Shown here piece by piece: positions 44,495 to 55,734 of a stretch of 64,000 nt of DNA. The notes under the pieces are model-generated. The model was not told the origin of the DNA and made no database searches. It saw only the letters and a list, made by a program, of their open reading frames with translations. The translations under genes and the position numbers were made by a program. The first letter of the stretch is position 1. Each line of letters opens with the position of its first letter. The DNA is taken from positions 360,001 to 424,000 of the forward strand of contig CM054158.1 in the NCBI GenBank assembly GCA_028751875.1, given 5' to 3'. The stretch comes from Rapana venosa (taxonomy: Eukaryota > Mollusca > Gastropoda > Neogastropoda > Muricidae).

Positions 44495-45965
44495 ATCCTG
44501 GCAAAGACAAAGTCCTGGTGCTGAAGAAGTCCTCCTGATGATGAAGCCCAGGTATCATGGAAATGAAGATTAGTCTAGTGTCTGTGATGATGAAAGCCCT
44601 GTGGAGATATGTTGGTGATGATCAAGTCCCAATGATGATGAAGTCTTGGCGTTGTAGAACTCTTAACAATGATGAAATATTTGCATTGAAAAAGTCCCAG
44701 TGGTGATGGCGTCTTGGTGTAATAAAGTCTTTATGGTGAAGAAGTCTTATGAATGAGAAATCCTGATGTAGATGAAGTCTTGGTGTTGAAAAAATCTTGG
44801 TGTAAAATGAGTTTTGGTGTAGATCAAGACTTGGTGTTGTAGAAGTCTTGACGTTGATGAAGATATGGTGATAATGAAATCTCGGTGATGATGAAGTATC
44901 GGTGTTGAAGCTCTGTGTTGGAAAAGTCTTGCTGCTGATGAAGACTTGGCGCTGATGAAGTCTTTGTGTTGTTGAAGTCTTGGCACTGATGAAGTCTTTG
45001 TGTTGTTGAAGTCTTGGCACTGATGAAGTCTTTGTGTTGTTGAAGTCTTGCTGCTGATGAAGTCTTGCTGCTGATGAAGTCTTGCTGCTGATGAAGTCTT
45101 TGTGTTGTTGAAGTCTTGGCACTGATGAAGTCTTTGTGTTGTTGAAGTCTTGCTGCTGATGAAGTCTTGCTGCTGATGAAGTCTTGCTGCTGATGAAGTC
45201 TTGCTGCTGATGAAGTCTTGCTGCTGATGAAGTCTTTGTGTTGTTGAAGTCTTGCTGCTGATGAAGTCTTGCTGCTGATGAAGTCTTTGTGTTGTTGAAG
45301 TCTTGGCACTGATGAAGTCTTTGTGTTGTTGAAGTCTTGCTGCTGATGAAGTCTTGCTGCTGATGAAGTCTTGCTGCTGATGAAGTCTTGGCGCTTATGA
45401 AGTCTTTATATTGATGAAGTCTTGGCACTAATGAAGTCTTGGCACTGATGAAGTCTTTGTGTTGTTGAAGTTTTGGCACTGCTGAAAGCTTGGCACTGAT
45501 GAAGTCTTAGGACTGATGAAGGCTTGGCACTGATGAAGTCTTGGCACTGATGAAGTCTTGGCGCTGATGAAGTCTTTGTGTTGTTGAAGTTTTGGCACTG
45601 CTGAAGTATTGGCACTGATGAAGTCTTTATATTGATGAAGGCTTGGCACTGATGAAGGCATGGCACTGATGAAGTCTTGGCACTGATGAAGTCTTGGCAC
45701 TGATGAAGGCTTGGCACTGATGAATTCTTTGCATTAATGAAATCTAGGCAATGATGAAGATTTGACACTAATAAGTCTTGGTGATAATAAAGTCCTTGTA
45801 ATGGGGGAGTCTTGGTATTAATGAAGTCTTGAGGATAGGTAAGTCTTGGTGTTGAAGGAGTCTCTGCATTGATGAAGTTTCTGGGATGATGAAGTCCTGG
45901 CAATGATGCAAGTATTGAAGACTTGGCAAAGATGGCCTCTTGGTGATGGTTAAAGTCTTGAAAAA
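44495..45965 (+). repeat. 17-bp minisatellite, unit 3
   Basis: About 1.5 kb. The centre (44930-45400) has been homogenised into GATGAAGTCTTGCTGCT and the 34-bp pair GATGAAGTCTTTGTGTT plus GTTGAAGTCTTGGCACT. The 285-codon minus-strand frame 44622-45479 is a repeat by-product. Confidence 0.95.
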
Positions 45966-46409
45966 TCAACCTGTTCACAATATACATAGCATCAATTTCA
46001 CAACTTTTCAACAGCAGAATCATCAGGGCACTAAATCAACAAAGGGGGAATCAAAATCCAATCCATCAAAGTTATTGATATTAAGAAAAAAGCGCAAATT
46101 ATGGTGACTTGGGCACGTTAACAAGGTCAGATCACTTTTTTTTCTGTTGGGACCCCCAACCTCCCTTTTTTTCTCACATTATCCTTATTTTTCTTTTTGT
46201 GTGTTCTTTTCTTTCTTTTTCTTTCTTTTTTCTTTTTTTTATGTGGGGACTCCAACAACCTTTTCTTTTCCTCCATTTGATGGTAACTGAAAGGCTACAT
46301 TACAAATCACACAAACAACTATACCAACTTTGGTGCTTCTTTCACAAATTACAAACATCTGGTCCAGACAATCTACAAAGGTTGCTTTCAACAATATTTT
46401 CAAACAAAT

Positions 46410-46410
<1 letters not shown>

Positions 46411-46477
<67 letters not shown>

Positions 46478-46483
46478 TATATA
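46411..46483. repeat. (AT)n microsatellite
   Basis: About 35 AT units with two phase breaks, absent from the same place in the other units. Confidence 0.95.
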
Positions 46484-46530
46484 AATCAGTATCTACCATC
46501 ACAACTCGGTAAAAAGACCTCCCCCCAACA

Positions 46531-46533
46531 CTT

Positions 46534-46567
<34 letters not shown>

Positions 46568-46579
46568 CTCCTCTCTCCC

Positions 46580-46630
<51 letters not shown>
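46531..46630. repeat. (CT)n(CA)n microsatellite, unit 4
   Basis: CT and CA repeats at the same module position as 33026-33100, 39818-39905 and 51301-51413, with length differing in each unit. Confidence 0.9.
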
Positions 46631-46947
46631 CATGTCACACAGACAAGCATCTGTTACCTATAAAACCCTTTGCAATTCACAATATTCATATTCACATCAT
46701 TTTCCCTAATTCACCATGTATATACGCATTTAATCCATTTATTCCACTCATAGATGATCAAAATCTCCCAGAAGATGCAACATCTACCAGGGATACATCA
46801 ATATGTGTACACTGATTATAAACTAGAAATACAAACAATACTGCCATGATGAGACCAGGATTTTTTACAATGGATATTTGAACAGATTTATCATTTTACT
46901 TATACATAAGACTTTGACATAAAATGTACTTATGGTGACTTGCACAC

Positions 46948-46952
<5 letters not shown>

Positions 46953-46978
<26 letters not shown>

Positions 46979-46981
46979 ATG
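46953..46981. repeat. (AAT)n insertion in unit 4
   Basis: ATTAATAATAAT... followed by GTATGGAA interrupts the CACACATACACAGAGTCA sequence found in other units. GTATGGAA is the complement of the family B SINE tail end, so this may be a minute remnant of a SINE insertion. Confidence 0.5.
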
Positions 46982-47362
46982 TATGGAATACATACAGTCA
47001 GATAACTTTTCTTTTTTGGTGGGGCCTTTAACCTCCCTTTTTTTCTCATATTATTTTTTTTTCTTTTTTTTTCTTTTCTTTCTTTTTCTTTTTTTTATAT
47101 GGGGCCTCCATCCACCTTTTCTTTTCCCCCTTTCTTTTTTGTGGAACCCCCATCCTTATCTTTCCCCCCACTTTTTCTTCTATTTCCATTTTCTGACATC
47201 CAAAATTTATGTCACCTACTTAAACACTTATGGAAAAACCAAAAGGAAATCCATTCAAAATGATGTACCAAACAGGATCAAAACTACAACAAAAAGTCCA
47301 CAGGAACTGAAGTGGTATCATTGGGACTGGAGCCTTGTTTTGAAGAGGCATACACACTAGTA

Positions 47363-47540
47363 ATGCAACTGTGGTGCTGGCTTTACAACTGAACCAACAG
47401 TGTCACTTCAAATATATCACATGCAACTGTGGTGCTGGCTTTACAACTGAACCAACAGTGTCACTTCAAATATATCACATGCAACTGTGGTTCTGGCTTT
47501 ACAACTGAATCAACAGTGTCACTTCAAACATGTCATGGCA
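47363..47540 (+). repeat. 58-bp VNTR, three units
   Basis: Units start at 47363, 47421 and 47479. Confidence 0.95.
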
Positions 47541-49135
47541 ACATATCCATAATAATCCATAACACCAGAGCACAGATTTGCAACCCCCTCCCCCCCCACA
47601 TCCCTCACATACACATACAGATACACATGAATACAAACTGAAATACCTACAATACCTACTGGTTAGCTAACAGCGAATTTCATACCCAAAATCATACCCA
47701 AAATTTCATGCTGCTTTGACATCTATGCATGGCATTATCAGTCATAAGACTACAGCATGGATTGGCCCACAACACAATTCATTTTGTTCATGCCCTCATC
47801 AACAGTTACTTCAGAATCATATTTTTTTTTATAAACTGATCACATTTTTTCTCAACTACTATTTTCAAGAGAAAAATTTAGTCTGATCAAAAGGACAAAA
47901 AAGCACTCGCTACTTAGGCAACTGCTTTTCCACATAAAACATCATACAAACAAGTGATGCTGACTGTATGGCTACATTACAAAAATCATACAAAGAACTA
48001 TTACAGCTTGGGTGCTTCTTTAACAAATTACAAACATGCAGTCCAGACCACCTACAACAAAGGTTGTTTTCAACAATACTTTTCTTTTAAATATATAATA
48101 AACCAGTACCTACCCCCTCACTTAGTAAAAAGATCCCCAAAACACACACACACACATCCATGGACCTGTTAAGCATAACACATTTTGCACTTTACAATAT
48201 TCATATCATTTTCTCTAATTCATCACATACACATTTAATCCATTTATTCCACTCATAGATCTTCAATATCTCCAAGTAGATTCAACATCTATCAGGGATA
48301 GATCAATACACAGAATATCTGCTAGAAACACAAACAATACTGCCCTGTTAAGACCAGGCTTTTTTTCAATGGACATTTGAACAGATTTATCATTTTACTT
48401 ATTATTAAGACCATGGGTTTTTTAATGGACATTTGAACAGATTTATCATCTTACTTATTATTAAGACCATGGGTTTTTCAATAGACATTTGAACAGATTT
48501 ATCGTTTTACTTATTATATAAGACTTTGAAATAAAATGTACTTATGGTGACTTGCACACATACACAGAGTCATATAACTTTTTTTCTGGTGGAGCCTCCA
48601 ACTTTTGACTGTTTTTTTTACATTGTCCCTTTTTTTCTTTTTTTTTCTTTTTTTTCTCTTTTTTTTACATTTTCTTTTTTTTTTGTTCCTTTTTTTTCTT
48701 TTTTTATGTTGGGCCTCCAACCACCTTTTCTTTTCCCCTTTCTTTTTTTGTGGGGCCTTTTGTGAGGCCTCCAGCCACCTTTTCTCTTTTTTATGTGGGG
48801 GCCTCCATCCTCCTCTTTTTTCCCCACTGTTTCTTCTATTTCCATTTTCTGACATCCAACATTCATGTCATCTATGTAAACACTCATTCAAAACCCAAAA
48901 GGAAAACCAATCAAAGTGATGTACCAAACACTTTACTGAACACCCTTTTCCTAACCTTTCCCCACCCCTGACCCCTCTACCAGTTGCATACATGCACAGT
49001 CATCCTTCTGGCTGTCTCCCCATGTTTAATTGATATAAATATTTATCCACAAAACATCTTTTTCTAAATGCCCTTTTCTTTAAACAAACAAAAATGCTCT
49101 TTTCCCCCATCCCCTCCCCCCCACAAAAAACCCTA

Positions 49136-49345
49136 TTCTTTCGGATGAGACTAAACCAAAGTCCCATGTGTGACCACACACTGAGCATCTTGCACATATG
49201 TGAAAACCTGTTCCGCCTTTTGGATGAGTAAGCCATTGTGTGCCAGTGGGAACAGATGACATAAGTTACAAAATGGCAGGCACACATGGACTAGAGTAAA
49301 ACAAAGCACACGATTGCTTACTTATTATCCTCAAAATGATAGGTT
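49136..49345 (+). mobile_element. SINE family A core, unit 4 copy
   Basis: Nearly identical to the unit 1 copy at 30850-31065. Confidence 0.8.
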
Positions 49346-50430
49346 TTTATGTGTGATAAAATCCTCTTTGCCAATGACCTAAAAATTATTGTATTCCTTT
49401 CTCCTACATATTCAATTTTCTCAAATTTCACTTCCGTGTAATTCTTTTTACTGGTTTCAGGTCAGAGAAGGGACCATTATGTCCATGTACCATTGCATCT
49501 ATCTGCCAGTGTGTTCACATGCACATTAGGGGTTCAGGGTTAGTGTAAAGAGTTAGTATAAGGTTAAGGTTAGGATTAGTATTTGGGACTGGGCCTGTCA
49601 GTCTGTATGTATGCACGAATGTATGCTTGTGGACGCAATGGCATGTGGACATCATGGGTTTTGGACCTTTTCCCTTTCACACAACTTACTATTCCCACAA
49701 AAGCAGATGGTATTTCTATGACTTTCTAAAACTTTTACTCAGAGTTTGAGCCCCAACAGCATAAAAGGCTTTGACGCTTAAATCATGTTTTCATCAGGAA
49801 AGTTGCAGGATGGTTTAGATGCTCACTTGCCTAACAAGTAAACTGTGAGATTCTGGTTTCAATTCCCAGCCTGCATTTTCTTCCCAGTTTTATGGAAAAA
49901 ATCAAAAGAAATGTCAAGTTTTTCAAAGAAGACTCCAAAAAGTCAGACCCATATGCTTACCGGCTTGTCCATGTCAAAAGATCCAACAACAGCTGAAAAT
50001 CGAAAACAGGAAGATACCTCCTGACTGTCCTGGAAACATTAGGGGTTGGCTAAATTCCCAACTGTACTATCAATGTCTGAATGCAGCTACCTTCATGATT
50101 GGAGAGAAGAAAATGGTCACATGTGCAAAATCTCACCATTGGTAAAACTGGAGTACTAGCAAAGGAATAAAACAGCAACACATATTTTCATAGTAATAAT
50201 TCATTAAAAATAGAAGAAAAAGAAACATGGAAAGTATGAAATAAATCATTTTCCCCAACCCTACTATAATTTGCCTGAATTACTGATGTAAATGTGCATC
50301 CTACCCCTTCCTCTCAAATACCTCTTTACCTTAAATTACTGTTCAATAAATTTATATAATGCCCACCCATCCCTTCACAAGCACACACACACGCACACAC
50401 ACACACACACACCACACACATATCCCCAAA

Positions 50431-50800
50431 ACCATCTGATAAGTCTTTATATTGATGAAGGCTTGGCACTGATGAAGTCTTGGCACTGATGAAGTCTTGG
50501 CATTAATAAAGTCTTGGTGATGATGAAGCCTTTGTGTTGATGAACTCTTGGCATTAATGAAGTCTTGGCGATGATGAAGATTTGACACTGATAAGTCTTG
50601 ATGATAATATATCCCTTGCATTGGGGAAGTCTTAGCGTTACTGAAGTCTTGACATTGGTGAAGTCTTGAAGATGATAGAGCCTTGGTGTTGAAGGAGTCT
50701 CTGCATTGATGAAGTTTCAGGGATGATGAAGTCCTGGCAATGATGCAGGTATTGAAGATTTGGCAAAGAAGCCCTCTTGGTGATGGTTTAAGTCTTGAAA
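50431..50800 (+). repeat. 17-bp minisatellite, unit 4
   Basis: Almost base-for-base the same as unit 1 (32152-32510), including the junction ACCATCTGATAAGTCTTTAT. Confidence 0.95.
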
Positions 50801-51300
50801 AATCAACCTGTTCACAACATACACAGAATAAATTTAACAACTTTTAAACACCAGAATCATCAGGGCAGTAAATCAACAGGGTGGTATCAAAATCCAATCA
50901 AAGTTATTGATAATAAGAATAAAGAGCAAATGATGGTGACTTGCACACGTTAACAGAGTCAGATCACTTTTTTTCTGGTGGGGCCTCCAACCTCCTTTTT
51001 TTTTCTCACATTATTCTTATTTGTGTGTGTGTGTGTGTGTGTGTGCTTTTCTTTTTTTTTCTTTCTTTTTTTTCTGTTGGGACTCCAACCACCTTTTCTT
51101 TTCCTCCATTTGATGGTAACTGTAAGGCTACATTACAAATCACACAAACAACTATCACAACTTTAGTGCTTCTTTCACAAATTACAAACATCTGGTCCAG
51201 ACCATCTACAAAAAAGGCTGCTTTCAACAATATTTTGGAAACAAATTAAATCTATAAATAAATCAGTATCTACTATCACAACTCAGTAAAAAGATCCCCA

Positions 51301-51313
51301 ACACACACACACA

Positions 51314-51399
<86 letters not shown>

Positions 51400-51413
51400 A
51401 ACACACACACACA
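51301..51413. repeat. (CA)n(CT)n(CA)n microsatellite, unit 5
   Basis: The longest version of this module microsatellite, with about 34 CT units. Confidence 0.95.
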
Positions 51414-52141
51414 ACCCATGTCACACAAACAAGCATCTGTTACCTATAACACACTTAGCAATTTACACTATTCATATTCACATCATTTTCTCTAATTCAC
51501 CATGTACATACACATTTAATCCATTTATTCCACTCATAGATGATCTAAATCTCCCAGAAGATGCAACATCTAGCGGAGATACATCAATATGTGTACACAG
51601 ATTATCATCTAGAAATACAAACAATACTGCCATGATGAGACCAGGATTTTTTACACTGATATTTGAACATATTTATCATTTTTCTTATTATATAACTTTG
51701 ACATGAACTGTACTTATGGTGACTTGCACACATACACACATTCACATAACTTTTCTTTTTTGGTGGGGCGTCCAACCTCCCATTTTTTCTCATATTATTC
51801 TTTTTTTTCTTTTCTTTTTGTTCTTTTTTTTTCTTTTTTTTGTTCTTTTTTTTTTCTTTTTTCTTTTTCTTTTTTATGTGGGGCCTCCATCCACCTTTTC
51901 TTTTCCCCTTTCTTTTTTGTGGGACCCCCATCCTTCTCTTTCCACCTACTTTTCCTTCTATTTCCATTTTTTGACAACCAAAATTTATGTCACCTACTTA
52001 AACACTTATTGAAAAACCAAAAGGAAAGCCATTCAAAATGATGTACCAAACAGGATCAAAACTACAACAAAAAGTCCACAGGAACTGAAGTGGTATCATT
52101 GGGACTGGAGCCTTGTTTTGAAGAGGCATACACACTAGTAA

Positions 52142-52318
52142 TGCAACTGTGGTGCTGGCTTTACAACTGAACCAACAGTGTCACTTCAAATATATCGTAT
52201 GCAACTGTGGTGCTGGCTTTACAACTGAACCAACAGTGTCACTTCAAATATATCGTATGCAACTGTGGTGCTGGCTTTACAACTGAACCACCAGTGTGAT
52301 TTCAAACATGTCATGGCA
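52142..52318 (+). repeat. 58-bp VNTR, three units
   Basis: Units start at 52142, 52200 and 52258; the near-identical partner region at 33839 has four. Confidence 0.95.
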
Positions 52319-53764
52319 ACATATCCATAACATCAGAGCACAGAAAGATTTGCACCCCACCCCCTCACATACAGATATACACATGAATACAAACTGAAAA
52401 TCATACAGTACCTACTAGTTAGCTAACAGCAAATTTCATATGTACACAAAATCATACCTAAAGTTCCATGCTGCTTTGACATCTATGCATGGCATTATCA
52501 GTCATAAGACTACAGCATGGATTGGCCCACAACACAATTCATTGTGTTCCTGCCCTCATCAACAGTTACTTCAGGACCACAATCTTTTATAAACTGATCA
52601 CAACATTTTTTTCTCTCAACTATTATTTTCAAGAGAAAAATTTAGTCTGATCAAAAGGACAAAAAAGCACTAGCTACTTAATCAACTGCTTTTTCCACAT
52701 AAAACATCATACAAACAAGTGATGCTGACTGTATGGCTACATTACAAAATCATACAAAGAACTAGTACAGCTTCGGTGCTTCTTTCACAACTTACAAACA
52801 TCCAGACCAGACCACCTACAATAAAGGTTGTTCTCAACAATATTTTTCTTCAAAAATATAAATAGATCAGTATCTACCCTCCTCACTCAGTAAAGAGATC
52901 CCAAACACACACACACATACACACACAGATCCATGCATCTGTTACTCATAACACATTTCGCACTTTACAATATTCATATCCACATCATTTTCCACAATTC
53001 ACCGCATACACATTTAATCCATTTATTCCACTCATAGATCTTCTATATCTCAAAGTAGATGCAACATGTATCAGGGATACATCGATACACAGATTATCTG
53101 CTAGAAACACAAACAATACTGCCGTGTTAAGACCAGGCTTTTCTTTCAAAGGACATTTGAACAGATTTATCATTATACTTATTACATAAGACTTTGAAAT
53201 AAAATGTACTTATGGTGACTTGCACACATACACAGAGTCATATCACTTTTTTTCTGGTGGAGCCTCCAACTTTTGACTTTTTTCTTACATTGTTCTTTTT
53301 TTCTTTCCTTCTTCTTTGTTCCTTTTCTTTTTTTTCTTTTTTTTACTTTTTCTTTTTTTTGTTCCTTTTATTTCTTTATGTGGGGCCTCCATCCACCTTT
53401 TCTTTTCCCCTTTCTTTTTCATGTGGGGCCTCCAACCTTCTCTTTTCCCCCACTTTTTCTTCTATTTCCATTTTCTGACATCCAAAATTTATGTCACCTA
53501 CTTAAACACTCATTGAAAAACCAAAAGGAAAACCAATCAAAGTGATGTACCAAACGCCTTACTGAACACCCTTTTCCTAAACTTTCCCCACCCCTGACCC
53601 TTCTACCAGTTGCATACATGCACAGTCACCCTTCTGGCTGTCTCCCCATGTTTAATTGATATAAATATTTATCCACAAAACATCTTTTTCTAAATGCCCT
53701 TTTCTTTAAACAAACAAAAATGCTCTCTTTTCCCCCCATCCCCTCGCCCCACAAAAAAAACAAT

Positions 53765-53980
53765 TCTTTCGGATGAGACTAAACCAAAGTCCCATGTGTG
53801 ACCACACACTGAGCATCTTGCACACATGTGAAAACCTGTTCCGCCTTTTGGATGAGTAAGCCATTGTGTGCCAGTGGGAACAGATGAAATAAGTTACAAA
53901 ATGGCAGGCACACATAGACTAGAGTAAAACAAAGCACACGATTGCTTACTTATTATCCTCAAAATGAAAGGTTTTTATGT
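53765..53980 (+). mobile_element. SINE family A core, unit 5 copy
   Basis: TTTCGGATGAGACTAAACCA to ATTATCCTCAAAATGAAAGG. Confidence 0.8.
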
Positions 53981-54997
53981 GTGATAAAATCCTCTTTGCC
54001 AAGGACCTAAATAAATATTCTCTTCCATTCTCATACATATCCAATTTTGTCAAATTTCACTCCTCCATGATTCTTTTTACTGGTTTCAGGTCAGAGAAGG
54101 GACCATTATGTCCATGTACCATTGCATCCATCTGCCAGTGTGTTCACAAGCACAGTAACTGAGTAAGGGGTCAGGGTTAGTGTAAAGAGTTAGTATAAGG
54201 TTATGGTTAGGATTAGTAGTTGGAACTGGGCCTGTCAGTTTGTATGTATGCACGAATGTATGCTTGTGGACGCAATGGCATGTGGACATCATGGGTTTTG
54301 GACCTTTTCCCTTTCACACAACTTACTATTCCCACCAAAAGCAGATGGTATTTCTATGACTTTATAACATTTTTACTCACGATTTTCAGCCCCAACAGCA
54401 AAAAAGGCTTTAAGGCTTAAATTATGTTTTCATCAGGAAAGTTGCAGGATGGTTTAGATGCTCACTGCATAACAAGTAAACCGTGAGGTTCTGGTTTCAA
54501 TTCCAGCCTTGCACTTTCTTTCCAGTTTAATGAAAAACTCAAAATAAATGTCAAGTTTTTCAGAGGAGACTCCAACAAGTCACACCCATATGCTTACAGG
54601 CTTGTGCATGTCAAAAGAACCCTCAACAGTTGGAAATCTAAAAAGAACAGGGAGATGTCTCTGTCTGAATGCAGCTACTTCAATGATGGGAGAGAAGAAA
54701 ATGGTCACATAAGCAAAATCTCACCATTGGTAAACCCTGGAACTCTAGCAAAGGAATGAAACAACAACACTTACTTTCATAGTAATAATTTATCAAAAAG
54801 AAAAGAAAAAGAAAGATCAAAAGTATGAAATGCATCATTTTCCCCAACCTTACTATAATTTTCCCTTACATACTGAAGTGAACATGCAATCTACCCCTTC
54901 ACCTTAAATCACTGTCCAATAAAATCATGTTATGCTCACCCATCCCTTCAACAAGAACACAGATATATCCCAAACACCATCTGATAGCCATGTTGTA

Positions 54998-55113
54998 CTT
55001 GGAGGCAGGATAGCCTATTGGTCAGAGCCTTGAGCTTGTGATTTGATGGCCTGGATTCAAGCCACCATGCAAGCATCCACTTTAGGGGATTTTCCCCTGG
55101 AGTTAACTTATTC
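54998..55113 (+). mobile_element. SINE family A head, internally deleted
   Basis: Matches the first 110 bases of 37108 and 43536, including GTTAACTTATTCC, then jumps to GTGCTGGCCTTGGTGACTGA, which lies about 285-290 bases further on in units 2 and 3. A unit-5-specific deletion removed the core. Confidence 0.8.
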
Positions 55114-55734
55114 CCACAGTGCTGGCCTTGGTGACTGACCATCGCATGGATTTGTAAACAACATCTAGTGCCTCTGTAGAAAAGGCAATGGCATAGCAAC
55201 ACTAACATTTTTCTCAGACCTAGACATTTCCAGTTCTGACAACATCAAAATCTGATCTGAATTTCCTTTCAAAGTTTCATAAAGATAATAAACCATGCAT
55301 GTAAAAACAACAAAAATGTTAATGCATTTCTTACACATACTATATAAAAAAAAATGAGGCAAGTCATCTTTTGGGTCATTTTTCCTTAAATGATTCTATA
55401 TTCAGTTATTGAGACCAGATTACATTTTTCAATGGCTCTATATGTTCTTGAAAAAAAGATCAAAGGTATATTACATACCTACAGTCAAACATTCAGATTT
55501 TTCTTTCTTTTTTTCTCTCAGGGCTCCAACCTCCCTTGCTTCAAGTGTAGCAGGGGAGGAAGAGAAAAGTGTTTTGGTTGGTGGAGGTGGGAGAACAGTT
55601 TTTTGGTAGGTGGGAGGGGGCTTGTTCATAAAGTCTCCCACCTCTTTTTGAACATCTGAATATTACTTGATTGCCTGTTTCTTTGATGATGAGTGAGGGT
55701 AGGGATTTTTCTTCCTGGCAAAGAAATGGCAAAG

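Larger units (their letters stand above)
39629..46278 (+). repeat. Macrosatellite unit 3 (about 6.7 kb)
   Basis: Alpha-1 (39629-40450, pyrimidine tract 40245-40440); 58-bp VNTR of two copies (40602-40720); alpha-2 (41100-41990, three-copy 57-bp VNTR, pyrimidine tract 41732-41985); SINE A core (42263-42470); repeat D (43190-43290); SINE A with head (43536-43810); minisatellite (44495-45965); flank and pyrimidine tract 46134-46278. Has the 1.9-kb region absent from units 1 and 4. Confidence 0.85.
46279..51111 (+). repeat. Macrosatellite unit 4 (about 4.8 kb)
   Basis: Alpha-1 (46279-47200, AT, CT and CA runs, pyrimidine tract 47000-47195); 58-bp VNTR of three copies (47363-47540); alpha-2 (47940-48850, pyrimidine tract 48575-48845); SINE A core (49136-49345); repeat D (50075-50170); minisatellite (50431-50800); flank; pyrimidine tract 50975-51111. 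Its right two-thirds is nearly identical to unit 1 and carries the same deletion. Confidence 0.85.
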
